DNA of 48,602 nucleotides, from assembly GCA_947497145.1 (NCBI GenBank), contig CANMFQ010000028.1:1-48602 (forward strand), in the 5' to 3' direction. The stretch is from an uncultured Flavobacteriaceae bacterium (GTDB lineage: Bacteria; Bacteroidota; Bacteroidia; Flavobacteriales; Flavobacteriaceae). Position numbers and translations under genes: made by a program. This document shows positions 7,266 to 15,753 of the stretch, one piece after another. The notes under the pieces were generated by a model. That model did not search any database and had not been told where the DNA came from. It saw nothing but the letters and a program-made list of their open reading frames with translations. Each line of letters opens with the position of its first letter. The first letter of the stretch is position 1.

Positions 7266-7470
7266 CTTTTTAAAAATGCTCCAAAAATTACTTCATAACC
7301 ATACACACCATCTATTGCTTCTTCTAATTTTTTCACTTCTAATACCTTTGAAAAATTACGAGATTTAGCGTAAGTGCCTGTAACGGTTTGAAAAACGGCT
7401 TTACCTTAATCCATCGTTTCTAAAGCTTTTTCAAATTTTGACAAATTTATAGATTTGTTTCCTTCCTGCT
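7262..7470 (-). pseudogene. Toxin C-terminal remnant with in-frame stop
   Basis: On the minus strand one frame runs from the palindrome of repeat copy 6 (VANFAEQ) through EGNKSINLSKFEKALETMD, an in-frame TAA (7406-7408), GKAVFQTVTGTYAKSRNFSK and LEEAIDGVYGYEVIFGAFLKR to a TGA overlapping the next ATG. There is no start codon context. Its protein-like composition on both sides of the stop and the coupling to the next gene indicate the last ~67 codons of a toxin. I do not recognise the fold. Confidence 0.5.
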
Positions 7471-7601
7471 CTGCGAAGTTTGCAACTTCGCAGCCATACA
7501 TTGGCTGCAACACGAAAAATACAACAAATACTGCTATAGTTCTCTTTTATTCCTTACTTGCATGGCTTACTGTTGACAGTACGAAGTTGTAAACTTCGCA
7601 C
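7471..7601. repeat. Palindrome-bounded repeat, copy 6 (complete)
   Basis: Left palindrome 7471-7493, right 7579-7601 with one base change (GTACGAAGTTGTAAACTTCG). About 10 bp of the interior are missing compared with copy 2, which gives 131 bp. It is the last copy; none is seen to the right of it. Confidence 0.9.
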
Positions 7602-7655
7602 GGCATACTCTCAAGTAGGTTCACGTAATTTCATCGCATACCTCTTGCCCTTTAT

Positions 7656-8030
7656 TTAATGCTTGCTAAACGACATGAATATGTTAATCCATATATTTCG
7701 AGAAACCCTAAGAATAATAGGTAATGACATAACCATAACAACAACTATAATACCATAGGTGGTAATTAAATCGAACTGAAATACAAAATACCCCAATATA
7801 AATGCAGCTGTAGCGAAAGCTATCCCTACAGGGTAACTTACATACATAGCTCCATAAAAAAAGGAAGGTTCTATTTTGTATTTGGTATCACATACGCTAC
7901 ATCTTTCTTTCATTTTTAAAGTACTACTAAGCTTATAGGGGTTACACTCCTTATACATACTTTCACTTTGACAAACAGGACATGAGCCCGAAAAAATACT
8001 ATAAACCTTTGTGCCCTTAAGGAATTTCAT
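7656..8030 (-). CDS. DUF983 membrane protein
   Basis: 124 residues with the DUF983 layout: two CxxC pairs (CPVC near residue 18 and CSVC near 45) forming a small zinc-ribbon-like head, the conserved EPSFFYGAMYVSY stretch, then two membrane helices (about residues 66-86 and 89-108). The family is widespread in Bacteroidota and has no settled function. It stands back to back with the AraC regulator at 8170, and a -7 element for it lies in the gap, so the regulator may control it. It is the first gene of the ordinary chromosome beyond the repeat array. Confidence 0.85.
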   Translation of the reverse strand: MKFLKGTKVYSIFSGSCPVCQSESMYKECNPYKLSSTLKMKERCSVCDTKYKIEPSFFYGAMYVSYPVGIAFATAAFILGYFVFQFDLITTYGIIVVVMVMSLPIILRVSRNIWINIFMSFSKH

Positions 8031-8084
8031 ATACTATGTGTTTTTAGTCGGCATACGCATTTACACTATACTTCTAATTAAAAG

Positions 8085-8092
8085 CAAAGGTA
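8085..8092 (-). promoter_or_regulatory. -7 element for the DUF983 gene
   Basis: TACCTTTG on the minus strand fits the Bacteroidota consensus TAnnTTTG, 55 nt before the DUF983 start. No good -33 TTG at the usual distance. Confidence 0.45.
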
Positions 8093-8169
8093 AAATTGTA
8101 ATACCTCATATGCTTACATAATATTCTCAATTAATTGTACTTTTAGGACATTATAAAAAAATAGTACCT

Positions 8170-9048
8170 TTGATACCAATTCTAAATATTGAGCAGTTTG
8201 ATAAAGTAATACATTCACATGATGTATATAGCAATGAACTCAGCCTACATTTAAAGAAAAATAGCCACATAGTGCACACTGCTCATAGGCATGATTTTTT
8301 TTTATGTGTACTCTTTACAAAAGGTATTGGGATACATGAAATTGATTTTAATAATTTTGATATTCAACCTGGTACAGTATTTTTTTTAAAACCCGGTCAA
8401 ACACATTTATGGAAATTTGACAGCCCCCCTGAAGGCTTCATATTTTTTCACACAAGTGATTTTTTTGAATTCGGTTATTCAAATACCAAAGTTGCTCAAT
8501 TCCCTTTTTACTATTCAAATGAAAACCCCCCAAATCTTCATTTAAAAAAGGATGACTTGCCGTCTATTAAACAGCTTTTTAAAGAAATAAATGATGAATA
8601 TAATACAGATGCCATCTTCAAAAACCAAAAACTATCTGCCCTAATCAATCTTTTATATATTGATTTGACCCGTCTTTATTCTAATTTTGAATCGCATAGC
8701 AACGTAGGCTCTACAGTATACCTAAGCACTTTACGAAAGTTTGAAGTATTAATTCAAAAAAAATACAAAGAGAACAAATCTGTTTCTTTTTATGCCAAAG
8801 AACTCAACATCAGCACAAAACATTTAAACCGAATTACTAAAAACACCATAGGTAAAAGTCCTTCGCAAATTATTAAGGAACGCCTTATCTTGGAAGCAAA
8901 GCGACTTTTGGTTCACTCAGAAGATTCGTTAAAAGAAATTTCAAATATTTTAGGGTTTGAAGATTACGCCTACTTCTCTAAGGTGTTTAAAATGACCACA
9001 AACAAAACCCCTTCGGTTTTTCGTGAAAAGTATAAAAAACAGCATTGA
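8170..9048 (+). CDS. AraC-family transcription regulator
   Basis: About 292 residues. The N-terminal half is a cupin-like sensing domain (HTAHRHDFFLCVLFTKG, then PGTVFFLKPGQTHLWKF, near residues 37-82). The C-terminal 100 residues contain two helix-turn-helix units (FYAKELNISTKHLNRITKN and EISNILGFEDYAYFSKVFK) ending in TPSVFREKYK, the AraC signature. The start is doubtful: the TTG used is part of TACCTTTG (8165-8172), which looks like this gene's own -7 element, and no ATG follows soon. Either the start is a few codons further in at a non-ATG codon, or the -7 match is chance. Divergent from the DUF983 gene, a likely target. Ligand unknown. Confidence 0.88.
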   Translation: MIPILNIEQFDKVIHSHDVYSNELSLHLKKNSHIVHTAHRHDFFLCVLFTKGIGIHEIDFNNFDIQPGTVFFLKPGQTHLWKFDSPPEGFIFFHTSDFFEFGYSNTKVAQFPFYYSNENPPNLHLKKDDLPSIKQLFKEINDEYNTDAIFKNQKLSALINLLYIDLTRLYSNFESHSNVGSTVYLSTLRKFEVLIQKKYKENKSVSFYAKELNISTKHLNRITKNTIGKSPSQIIKERLILEAKRLLVHSEDSLKEISNILGFEDYAYFSKVFKMTTNKTPSVFREKYKKQH

Positions 9049-9146
9049 TGGGAAAAATTTACTATCACATATCGTAATAACCAAAAAAAACACTCCTACC
9101 TTTTTACAAGGTGAATATTTTAAGTTGGTTTATTTCAGTCTTTATT

Positions 9147-10019
9147 TTAATCATGCAATTGTTTACTTCTTAAATAATCAACTAACAGCTTAGGATGATC
9201 GGTTTGAATAATTGCTGGTTTTAGAGCTATAACACTATCCATTGAAGCGGTATTCCCTACGCCAAATTCTTCATCTTCATCCCAAAGCGAATTGATAAAA
9301 ACCAATTCATCTCGTTCATGAATCCAATCCATGTAGGCTTTGGTATAGGTATCATCATTAAAATGCTGTAATGAAGATTTCGTGTTTTTATAATAAAACT
9401 CCATGTCGTCCATTGTTTTAGAAATTGGCAATACTGCGTAGAGCGAATCGATCTCAAGCATTTCCATTACCTTTTGTTTTTTTCCAATAAACGAAATCAC
9501 CTCATGTTGCATATTATGCTTAACCAACATATTGTATAATTGCTTATAGTCTACTGCCTTTAAATCTAAATTAGGAATTACCTTTCCTTTGGCTAGTTTT
9601 AAGGCATCTTCTAATAATGGAATTTTTTGATTGGTAACAGAATCGCCTATTTTTAAATCAAATGCTTGCAACTCAGCATAGGTGTAATCTTTGACCAATC
9701 CTTTTCCCGTAGTCACACGATTTATGGTATCATCATGCATTAAAACCAAGAGCTTATCCTTTGTTGTTCTTACATCTATTTCAACAAAATCAATATTAGC
9801 ATCTATCGCATTTGTAATAGATTGCAACGAATTCTCAGGAGCATTTTTATGATATGACCGATGCGCACAAACTAGAATATGATTTTTAGCTTTATTTGCG
9901 ATTTTTGCTATCACCTGACTTTTAACATCAGGAGAACTACTTTTGTCTTCCCCTTTATTTTTGCAAGCCGCAACAAATAAAATAATAATTAGATATTTAA
10001 TAATTCTTGAATTCTTCAT
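9147..10019 (-). CDS. Glycerophosphodiester phosphodiesterase lipoprotein
   Basis: About 290 residues. I chose the ATG at 10019 over the one at 10028 because it starts the signal MKNSRIIKYLIIILFVAACK, a lipoprotein signal with the Cys near 19. The GDPD catalytic core is clear: AHRSYHKNAPENSL, then FVEIDVRTTKDKLLVLMHDD (Glu/Asp metal ligands and the His-Asp), then LDLKA. The enzyme hydrolyses glycerophosphodiesters to glycerol-3-phosphate and an alcohol. As a lipoprotein it would act in the periplasm or at the outer membrane on phospholipid head groups. The C-terminal half fits the family less closely, so the exact substrate is open. It stands alone between the AraC gene and the outer-membrane barrel. 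Confidence 0.85.
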   Translation of the reverse strand: MKNSRIIKYLIIILFVAACKNKGEDKSSSPDVKSQVIAKIANKAKNHILVCAHRSYHKNAPENSLQSITNAIDANIDFVEIDVRTTKDKLLVLMHDDTINRVTTGKGLVKDYTYAELQAFDLKIGDSVTNQKIPLLEDALKLAKGKVIPNLDLKAVDYKQLYNMLVKHNMQHEVISFIGKKQKVMEMLEIDSLYAVLPISKTMDDMEFYYKNTKSSLQHFNDDTYTKAYMDWIHERDELVFINSLWDEDEEFGVGNTASMDSVIALKPAIIQTDHPKLLVDYLRSKQLHD

Positions 10020-10028
10020 TGTAAACAT

Positions 10029-10324
10029 TGGCTAGATGGTTTTTTAATGCATAAAGTTACCCCCCTTTATCTATTTAAAAAATCAATTTTGTTTAAAATC
10101 GCATATAATGTAAAATTCAAACAATAACTGGTAACTTTGAAACACTTGGGTTTGTATTAGACAACAATAGCATGCAGGCTGAAGTGCAACAAGAATCAGC
10201 TGCGAGTTGGTAAAATTATAAATAAAATATGGTTTTTCTTTTTTAGCGCTTTTCTTCTTATGTACCAGCAATTGCGCAATAACCGTAGCAGTATAAATCT
10301 CTTTAAGACGCTACTTATTCTTCC
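10029..10324. other. Intergenic, no supported gene
   Basis: The only open stretch (minus strand, 10083-10271) has a composition unlike protein, rich in Cys, Tyr and Gln with no motif. I see no RNA gene, repeat or clear promoter here. Confidence 0.5.
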
Positions 10325-12088
10325 CTACAAATCAAATTTATATGTCGCTCCTGCCATGGCCTGTATACCTTGTACTGGAAAGTTTGCCCATCGCTGATAG
10401 TTATTATTAGCAAGGTTGGCTCCTTTTAAAAACACCGAAAGCTGGTCAGTAACCCGATACCCGAGATGCGCATTTAAATCAAAATAGCTATCTAAAGCTA
10501 TGATTGTTGTTGGAAAATCTGTAGGCTGCGTATTGGGTACAACGGTAGTGGCATAATCTTGCCGTTTTCCTACATAAAATAAATTAGCTCCTGCATACCA
10601 TTTTTCTCCTATTTGATAATCCATAAACAACGAACCTTCTATATCAGGTAAATTCCATGCTGCCGCACTGGTCGTGGTATTATAGCTAAAATATTCAGCA
10701 TTCACACCCAACGTAAAATTACGGTTTACATCGATGTTCAATTCGCCAAATACGGCAAACGTCTTTAAGTCATCATAAAAAACCTCATATGAATTGCCTA
10801 AATAATAGTGTTTTTCATCATTTCTAAAAGAGTTTATAGGATTCAATTTAAAAAGTGCCTTTCTACTTTCGGCTGTATAAGAACCTTTTACATTATAGCT
10901 CAAATTTGGCAATAGCTGCCCGCGCAAGCCCAAATAAGCATCGTAATTCTTATCGGTTGGCACAATGGTTAAGGTAGGCGAAACATACGGATTATCGGCT
11001 ACCAAATCATAATATGAATGCTGCTTTAATTCACCTTCTGCACCAGCATAAGCAATAGCAAAATCATCTAATAAGCGATACGACGCAGTAACTGCAGGAT
11101 AGATATAAAAAGTACCATCATTACGCTCACTATCAAGTCCGTAAACAAAATTTAGCCCCAAGTTCAATGAAAGATTATCTCGCAAAATATTTAAACTAGG
11201 CGTAACACCTATTTGAAAATTACTGTAATTAATGCCTTTGGTATTGGTAGCACTATTCAAACTATTATTTTCAAAACTACCATTTACATAATCTGCTTTA
11301 AATTTAAACGCAAACATTTCATCAGCAATAGGAAATTCAAATTCTGGTTGTAACACAATTCTATTTTCTCCAGATTTTACGGCATCCCAAAAACGACGGT
11401 ATTTAAATTCTGCTCGTTTAAAAAAAGAATCTTCAACGTTTACATGAGCACCTACTGCACCCATAAAATAATTTTGGCGCGTATCTACATCATCCGCTGT
11501 TAATCCGTTATTCGTGTCTTGAAAAAAGCCTTCAGGTGTACCATACCAATTATACAATTTATGCTGCACACCAATATCTGCACCCCAGTTAACATCTCTT
11601 CCTCTTTTTGAATACGCCCCTTCTAACAAGCTGTTTGAATAAAAATTATCGACTTCAACACTCTTAATATTCGCTCTTGAAGAATTATGACTTAACCCAA
11701 CAGTATAGCCAGACTCTCTATCTATAGTTCTGCTCGTATAAAATTTAGCCATTAAATTAGCGGGGTTCCCTACTCCTGCCGAAGCGTACGAGTTATACAA
11801 GGCAGGTGGCGCTATTTTTTTAACCTTTGATGCTGTACCCTTGGCTGGTGTAAAAGTAGATGCCACAGGCACTGAAAAAATACTGTATTCTATTTTCTTC
11901 TTTTGAAGCACAATAGAATCATTCATTTTGGGTAGTGACTTAATTTTAAAGGCATCTGAAATTGTAGGCGTATATGCCTTGGTTACCGTGACTGTCTCCG
12001 TTCCGATATCCTTTTCATCTTCATCTTGAGCCCAGCCACATACGCTGACACTTAAAATTAAAAGTACTGTTACTAGTTGCTTTTGCAT
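10325..12088 (-). CDS. Outer-membrane beta-barrel, TonB-receptor-like without plug
   Basis: 587 residues with signal peptide (cleavage at CGWAQ-DE). The mature chain begins with VTVTKAYTPTISDAFKIK and then goes straight into alternating amphipathic strands, including typical barrel hairpins and a C-terminal AGATYKFDL ending in an aromatic-hydrophobic signature for BAM insertion. No plug domain of about 130 residues is present, so it is not a normal TonB-dependent receptor. It lies 186 nt downstream of the large TPR gene on the same strand, and both lie opposite ftsE. From memory this pairing is conserved in Flavobacteriaceae, which suggests the barrel and the periplasmic TPR protein work together in envelope assembly or export; function not established. 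Confidence 0.8.
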   Translation of the reverse strand: MQKQLVTVLLILSVSVCGWAQDEDEKDIGTETVTVTKAYTPTISDAFKIKSLPKMNDSIVLQKKKIEYSIFSVPVASTFTPAKGTASKVKKIAPPALYNSYASAGVGNPANLMAKFYTSRTIDRESGYTVGLSHNSSRANIKSVEVDNFYSNSLLEGAYSKRGRDVNWGADIGVQHKLYNWYGTPEGFFQDTNNGLTADDVDTRQNYFMGAVGAHVNVEDSFFKRAEFKYRRFWDAVKSGENRIVLQPEFEFPIADEMFAFKFKADYVNGSFENNSLNSATNTKGINYSNFQIGVTPSLNILRDNLSLNLGLNFVYGLDSERNDGTFYIYPAVTASYRLLDDFAIAYAGAEGELKQHSYYDLVADNPYVSPTLTIVPTDKNYDAYLGLRGQLLPNLSYNVKGSYTAESRKALFKLNPINSFRNDEKHYYLGNSYEVFYDDLKTFAVFGELNIDVNRNFTLGVNAEYFSYNTTTSAAAWNLPDIEGSLFMDYQIGEKWYAGANLFYVGKRQDYATTVVPNTQPTDFPTTIIALDSYFDLNAHLGYRVTDQLSVFLKGANLANNNYQRWANFPVQGIQAMAGATYKFDL

Positions 12089-12274
12089 GCTGTGTTCTTA
12101 ATTAGCTATGTCATTCTTGCACTATTATTGACGATCCTTCCTATGAAACAAAACCTTTTATATTAAGGTTGATTATTCATATATAGCGGTATCATCTTAG
12201 GCACGAATTTGATTATTGTTTTGTTGTTCTTTATCAAACATCTCAAAAAATATCTCCTTTTTAAGACGTATTTT

Positions 12275-15200
12275 CTAATTCGGATTTACCGATGAATTAC
12301 TCTTAGCCTCCTTGGTTTTTATAATAGAAAGGGCTTCACGAGCTTCTTTTACTATTTCAGGGTATTGACTAAAGTTGGTTATCACACTTTCTAAAATATA
12401 GGTAGCCTGATAAGCATCTTCCAAAGCATAAAAATTCTTCGCCATAATAATCAATCCTTTTCCTCCCCATTCTTTATAGCTTGAATAATCTTTTGCTAAT
12501 TTTTGTACTGAAACGCTTGAGGCTTCATAAGCACCTTCTTTGTGCTTAAAGTAAGCATCGTAATACAATGCCTCTGCTGCCAATGAACCCGTAGCTATTT
12601 TCATTACCTCACTATAGGCTTTTTTAGCTCTTGGTTCATTATCTGTCTTAATTGCAGACCGAGCAATCATGGTTTGGGCATCACTCTTTATTCGATTATC
12701 AATTGTTGCTGTTGCCAAAACCTTTTCGGCATAAGCAATAGTTTTTTCATAGTTCTTTAACTCATAAAACCCTTTCATCAAATTAGATTGTGCGAAAGTT
12801 CTATTTTGCTGAATATCAGCTTGATTTTCTAAACGCTCTAAATACGGCAAGGCAGTGGCATATTCGTCAGTAGAAATATATACCTCACAAACTCGTGTTA
12901 ACGCCTGCTCTGCATATTCACTAGCGCCTCTGTCAGCTACATATTTGTAATACGGAAGTGCTTTTTCTTTTTGCCCTTTTCCAAAGTAAAGCTGTGCTAC
13001 GTTAAAATTAGCCTTTACAGCATGTAAACCATTTGGAAACTGCTTGATATAATTTTCATATCCTCTTATGGCTGCTTCTTTTTTACCTTCTAAATTTTGT
13101 TTATCAGCAGATTCATAGGTAGCGTTATCAAGCTCGGTATCGGTGACTTCAACAAAATCTAAATCTCTAACCCATTCGGCATATTCATTTACCCGCCCCA
13201 TATCAACATAAACCAATTTTGCTGTTGCTACTGCTTGTATAGCCTCCTGTGTTTTTGGGTAATCACGTACCACCGTTTTAAATTTGGCTAATGCTTGCTC
13301 ATTTCTACTGGCATTGTAATGCACCAATCCCTGACGAATAATTGCCTGGGGTACGAGTGAACTACCTTTATATCCTTTAACCAATTGATCATAGGTTTGT
13401 AAACCTTTACGTTCTTGCCCGTCGCTAATAAGTGTATTGGCTAATTCAAAAAGTGCATCATCTTTTAAGGATGATTTTGGGTAAGACGATACAAAACTTT
13501 CAAGATTTTCAATTTTAGCAGCATTTCTATCCACAAAACCATAACTCAATGCTTTTTGAAAAGCGGCATAATCTTTTTCAGCACCTTTTAATGCTAATGA
13601 TTTATTGTACGTTTCAATAGCTGGCCAATATTTTCTGGTCACAAAATAACTATCTCCCAAACGCAAATATCCATCGTTTAGCTTTTCAATATCAGCTGTT
13701 TGTGAATTTGTAAAACTGGTAAAATGCGCTATCGCATTGGCATAATCACGTAATTTGAAATAGGTATACGCTAAATTATAATCTAACTCTTTATATTCAT
13801 CTGTAGATTTGGCTAAAGCACTTTGCGCAAATGCCTTAAAATTTTGCAAGGCTTCCTCATATTGATTCAATAGGTATAGTGATTCCCCATTCCAATAGCT
13901 GGCTCTTGCTTTAAATAATTCATCTTCTGCACTGCCCAATGATTTTGTAAAACTTTCAGATGCTCCTGCATAATCACCATCAACAAACTGTTCTACCCCC
14001 CTATAAAAAGCCACTTTTTGATAGGTACTTTTACTAGCATAGTCCTTATTTTTTTCTAATAATTCCATAGCTCCTTCAAAGTTTTTTGAAGATATATATG
14101 AATCTACTAACAACTCCTTCATTTGGGTAGCATGCTCATCTTGAGGGTAGCGTTCTAAAAAAGTAGTAATTACCTGTGGTACGGCTTCGTAAGGATTCCC
14201 TATCTCATAACTCAATAGCGCATAATTCAAATAAGCATCTTTTTGAATTTCAGGTGAAAAATCCATTTGTGAGGCATTGCGAAAAGCATTTAAAGCTTCT
14301 TGCTTCTTATCTAACTTTAAATAACACTCGGCTAAATGGTAATAGGCATTTTGTGATACGCTATTGGTACCCCCTATTATTTTATTGAATTGCTTAATTG
14401 CATTGGCAAAATCACCTTGCTTGTAGTACGAATAGCCCAATAAATAATAATCAGTATTACTCCATTTACCGCGTTTGCCTTCATAGGCTTCTAAGTAAGG
14501 AATAGCATTTTCATACTGTTTAAGATTAAAATAGCTTTCTCCAATAATTTTGCTAAGCTCAGATTTTTCTTTACGGTCACCTTTTGCCATTTGCTGTTTT
14601 GCTAGGGCGATAGCTTTTTCAAATTTACCTAGCTTAAAATTCATATCAGCCTTGTAATAGCTCATTTTTTCTTCCAAAATTTCCGGGTCGGTAATCTGGT
14701 CAAAACGCTCATTAGCTGCTTGGTAATCATCTTGCTGATACGAAATGTAGCCTAAATAATATTTCGCCTGTGAAGCATAAACAGGAGAATCAACAACCTT
14801 GTTTAAATATCTTTCTGCCTCTTTGGTCTTTTTTGATGCGTATAACGAATAGCCGTAGTTAAAATTGAACTTATCCATTTCGCCACGCGAAAGTGCCTTT
14901 TGGTCTACCTTATTATACCATTTTAAAGCATGACTGTATTTACCAGTATCAAAATAATACTCGGCAACGTCTGCAAAAGCTGAATTTCGTTTGGTAGAAG
15001 TTGGATAATTTTTCACAAAATCTTCCATCAAATTATCAGCACCTAACTGATTCAAGCGCACCGCAGCATTGGCCTCATAGTAAGCACTATTGGCCTTTGT
15101 TTCTAAATTTTCGGTAGTGTTTTTTACCTTTCTAAAAATGGTTTGTGCCGCTTGGTATTGTTCATTGTTATACAATGCCAAAGCGTCTTGATAATCCCGG

Positions 15201-15292
15201 TCTTTGTGCGTGTAAATTTTGGTTTCTTGGGCAACGCCAAAAAATACCATTCCCAAACATAAGAGGAATAATGCGGTTGTTTTTTTATACAT
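12275..15292 (-). CDS. Large periplasmic TPR-repeat protein
   Basis: 1005 residues with a signal peptide (LFLLCLGMVFFGVAQ-ET). The rest is a string of tetratricopeptide repeats of 34-38 residues, with recurring A-Y-Y-G/A and Y-x-x-A-I/L patterns (KYYLGYISYQQDDYQAA, YYLLGYSYYKQGDFANAIKQ, LDYNLAYTYFKLRDYANAI, NFNVAQLYFGKGQKEKALPY), similar to YbgF/BamD-like repeats. It should be a periplasmic scaffold binding partner proteins. Followed by the plugless barrel gene and probably cotranscribed with it. The ATG is the first codon of a normal signal peptide. No enzyme domain. Confidence 0.88.
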   Translation of the reverse strand: MYKKTTALFLLCLGMVFFGVAQETKIYTHKDRDYQDALALYNNEQYQAAQTIFRKVKNTTENLETKANSAYYEANAAVRLNQLGADNLMEDFVKNYPTSTKRNSAFADVAEYYFDTGKYSHALKWYNKVDQKALSRGEMDKFNFNYGYSLYASKKTKEAERYLNKVVDSPVYASQAKYYLGYISYQQDDYQAANERFDQITDPEILEEKMSYYKADMNFKLGKFEKAIALAKQQMAKGDRKEKSELSKIIGESYFNLKQYENAIPYLEAYEGKRGKWSNTDYYLLGYSYYKQGDFANAIKQFNKIIGGTNSVSQNAYYHLAECYLKLDKKQEALNAFRNASQMDFSPEIQKDAYLNYALLSYEIGNPYEAVPQVITTFLERYPQDEHATQMKELLVDSYISSKNFEGAMELLEKNKDYASKSTYQKVAFYRGVEQFVDGDYAGASESFTKSLGSAEDELFKARASYWNGESLYLLNQYEEALQNFKAFAQSALAKSTDEYKELDYNLAYTYFKLRDYANAIAHFTSFTNSQTADIEKLNDGYLRLGDSYFVTRKYWPAIETYNKSLALKGAEKDYAAFQKALSYGFVDRNAAKIENLESFVSSYPKSSLKDDALFELANTLISDGQERKGLQTYDQLVKGYKGSSLVPQAIIRQGLVHYNASRNEQALAKFKTVVRDYPKTQEAIQAVATAKLVYVDMGRVNEYAEWVRDLDFVEVTDTELDNATYESADKQNLEGKKEAAIRGYENYIKQFPNGLHAVKANFNVAQLYFGKGQKEKALPYYKYVADRGASEYAEQALTRVCEVYISTDEYATALPYLERLENQADIQQNRTFAQSNLMKGFYELKNYEKTIAYAEKVLATATIDNRIKSDAQTMIARSAIKTDNEPRAKKAYSEVMKIATGSLAAEALYYDAYFKHKEGAYEASSVSVQKLAKDYSSYKEWGGKGLIIMAKNFYALEDAYQATYILESVITNFSQYPEIVKEAREALSIIKTKEAKSNSSVNPN

Positions 15293-15753
15293 AGTGTTCT
15301 AACTATTTACTCATTTAGATAACGGCAATTTTTACGCCAAAGTATACGAAATATCATTAATAAAAAACGACTGACTACAAAATGTATACATTCACTATTG
15401 GTTTACGGTTTTACTGGTAACTAATTCATATACACATTAGCTCTTTTAACCATCTCCTTACCCTTTAAATTCGGGCTTTTAAGGCGGCATGTGTCTCAAA
15501 TGACAAGTACAGCCATATCAGGGTTTTGGCTGCAAAAATAAAAATATTTCTACCAACTGTAATTTGTTATCCAATTATACTTATTACTTTTATGCTCCTA
15601 TTTTGTCAAAATGCGGGAATTTTATTTTTTTTTTTACCGAGACAAAAATCCTTGTATTGCTTGACTAAGTAATAATTTAATTAACGCTAGTAAAGAAAGG
15701 CATATTATTTTGGTTTTTCATGTAACAAGAGTACATATTAACAAAGACAATCT
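15293..15753. other. Divergent intergenic region, TPR gene / ftsE
   Basis: 461 bp between two divergent genes, AT-rich, with no open frame, RNA gene or strong hairpin that I can support. It must hold both promoters. Candidate -7-like strings (for example TATTATTTTGG at about 15705) do not match the consensus exactly. Confidence 0.4.

Noticed and set aside
1924-7601. Integron-like cassette array with attC sites
   Set aside because: The repeats are similar in size to attC and separate small genes, but show no GTTRRRY core sites and no integron integrase is present; the gene units are not in one orientation.
1924-7601. CRISPR array
   Set aside because: Repeat units are about 140 bp, far apart and separated by genes; no regular spacers and no cas gene.
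10083-10271. Possible 62-residue minus-strand protein
   Set aside because: Composition unlike a real protein, no motif, no start context.
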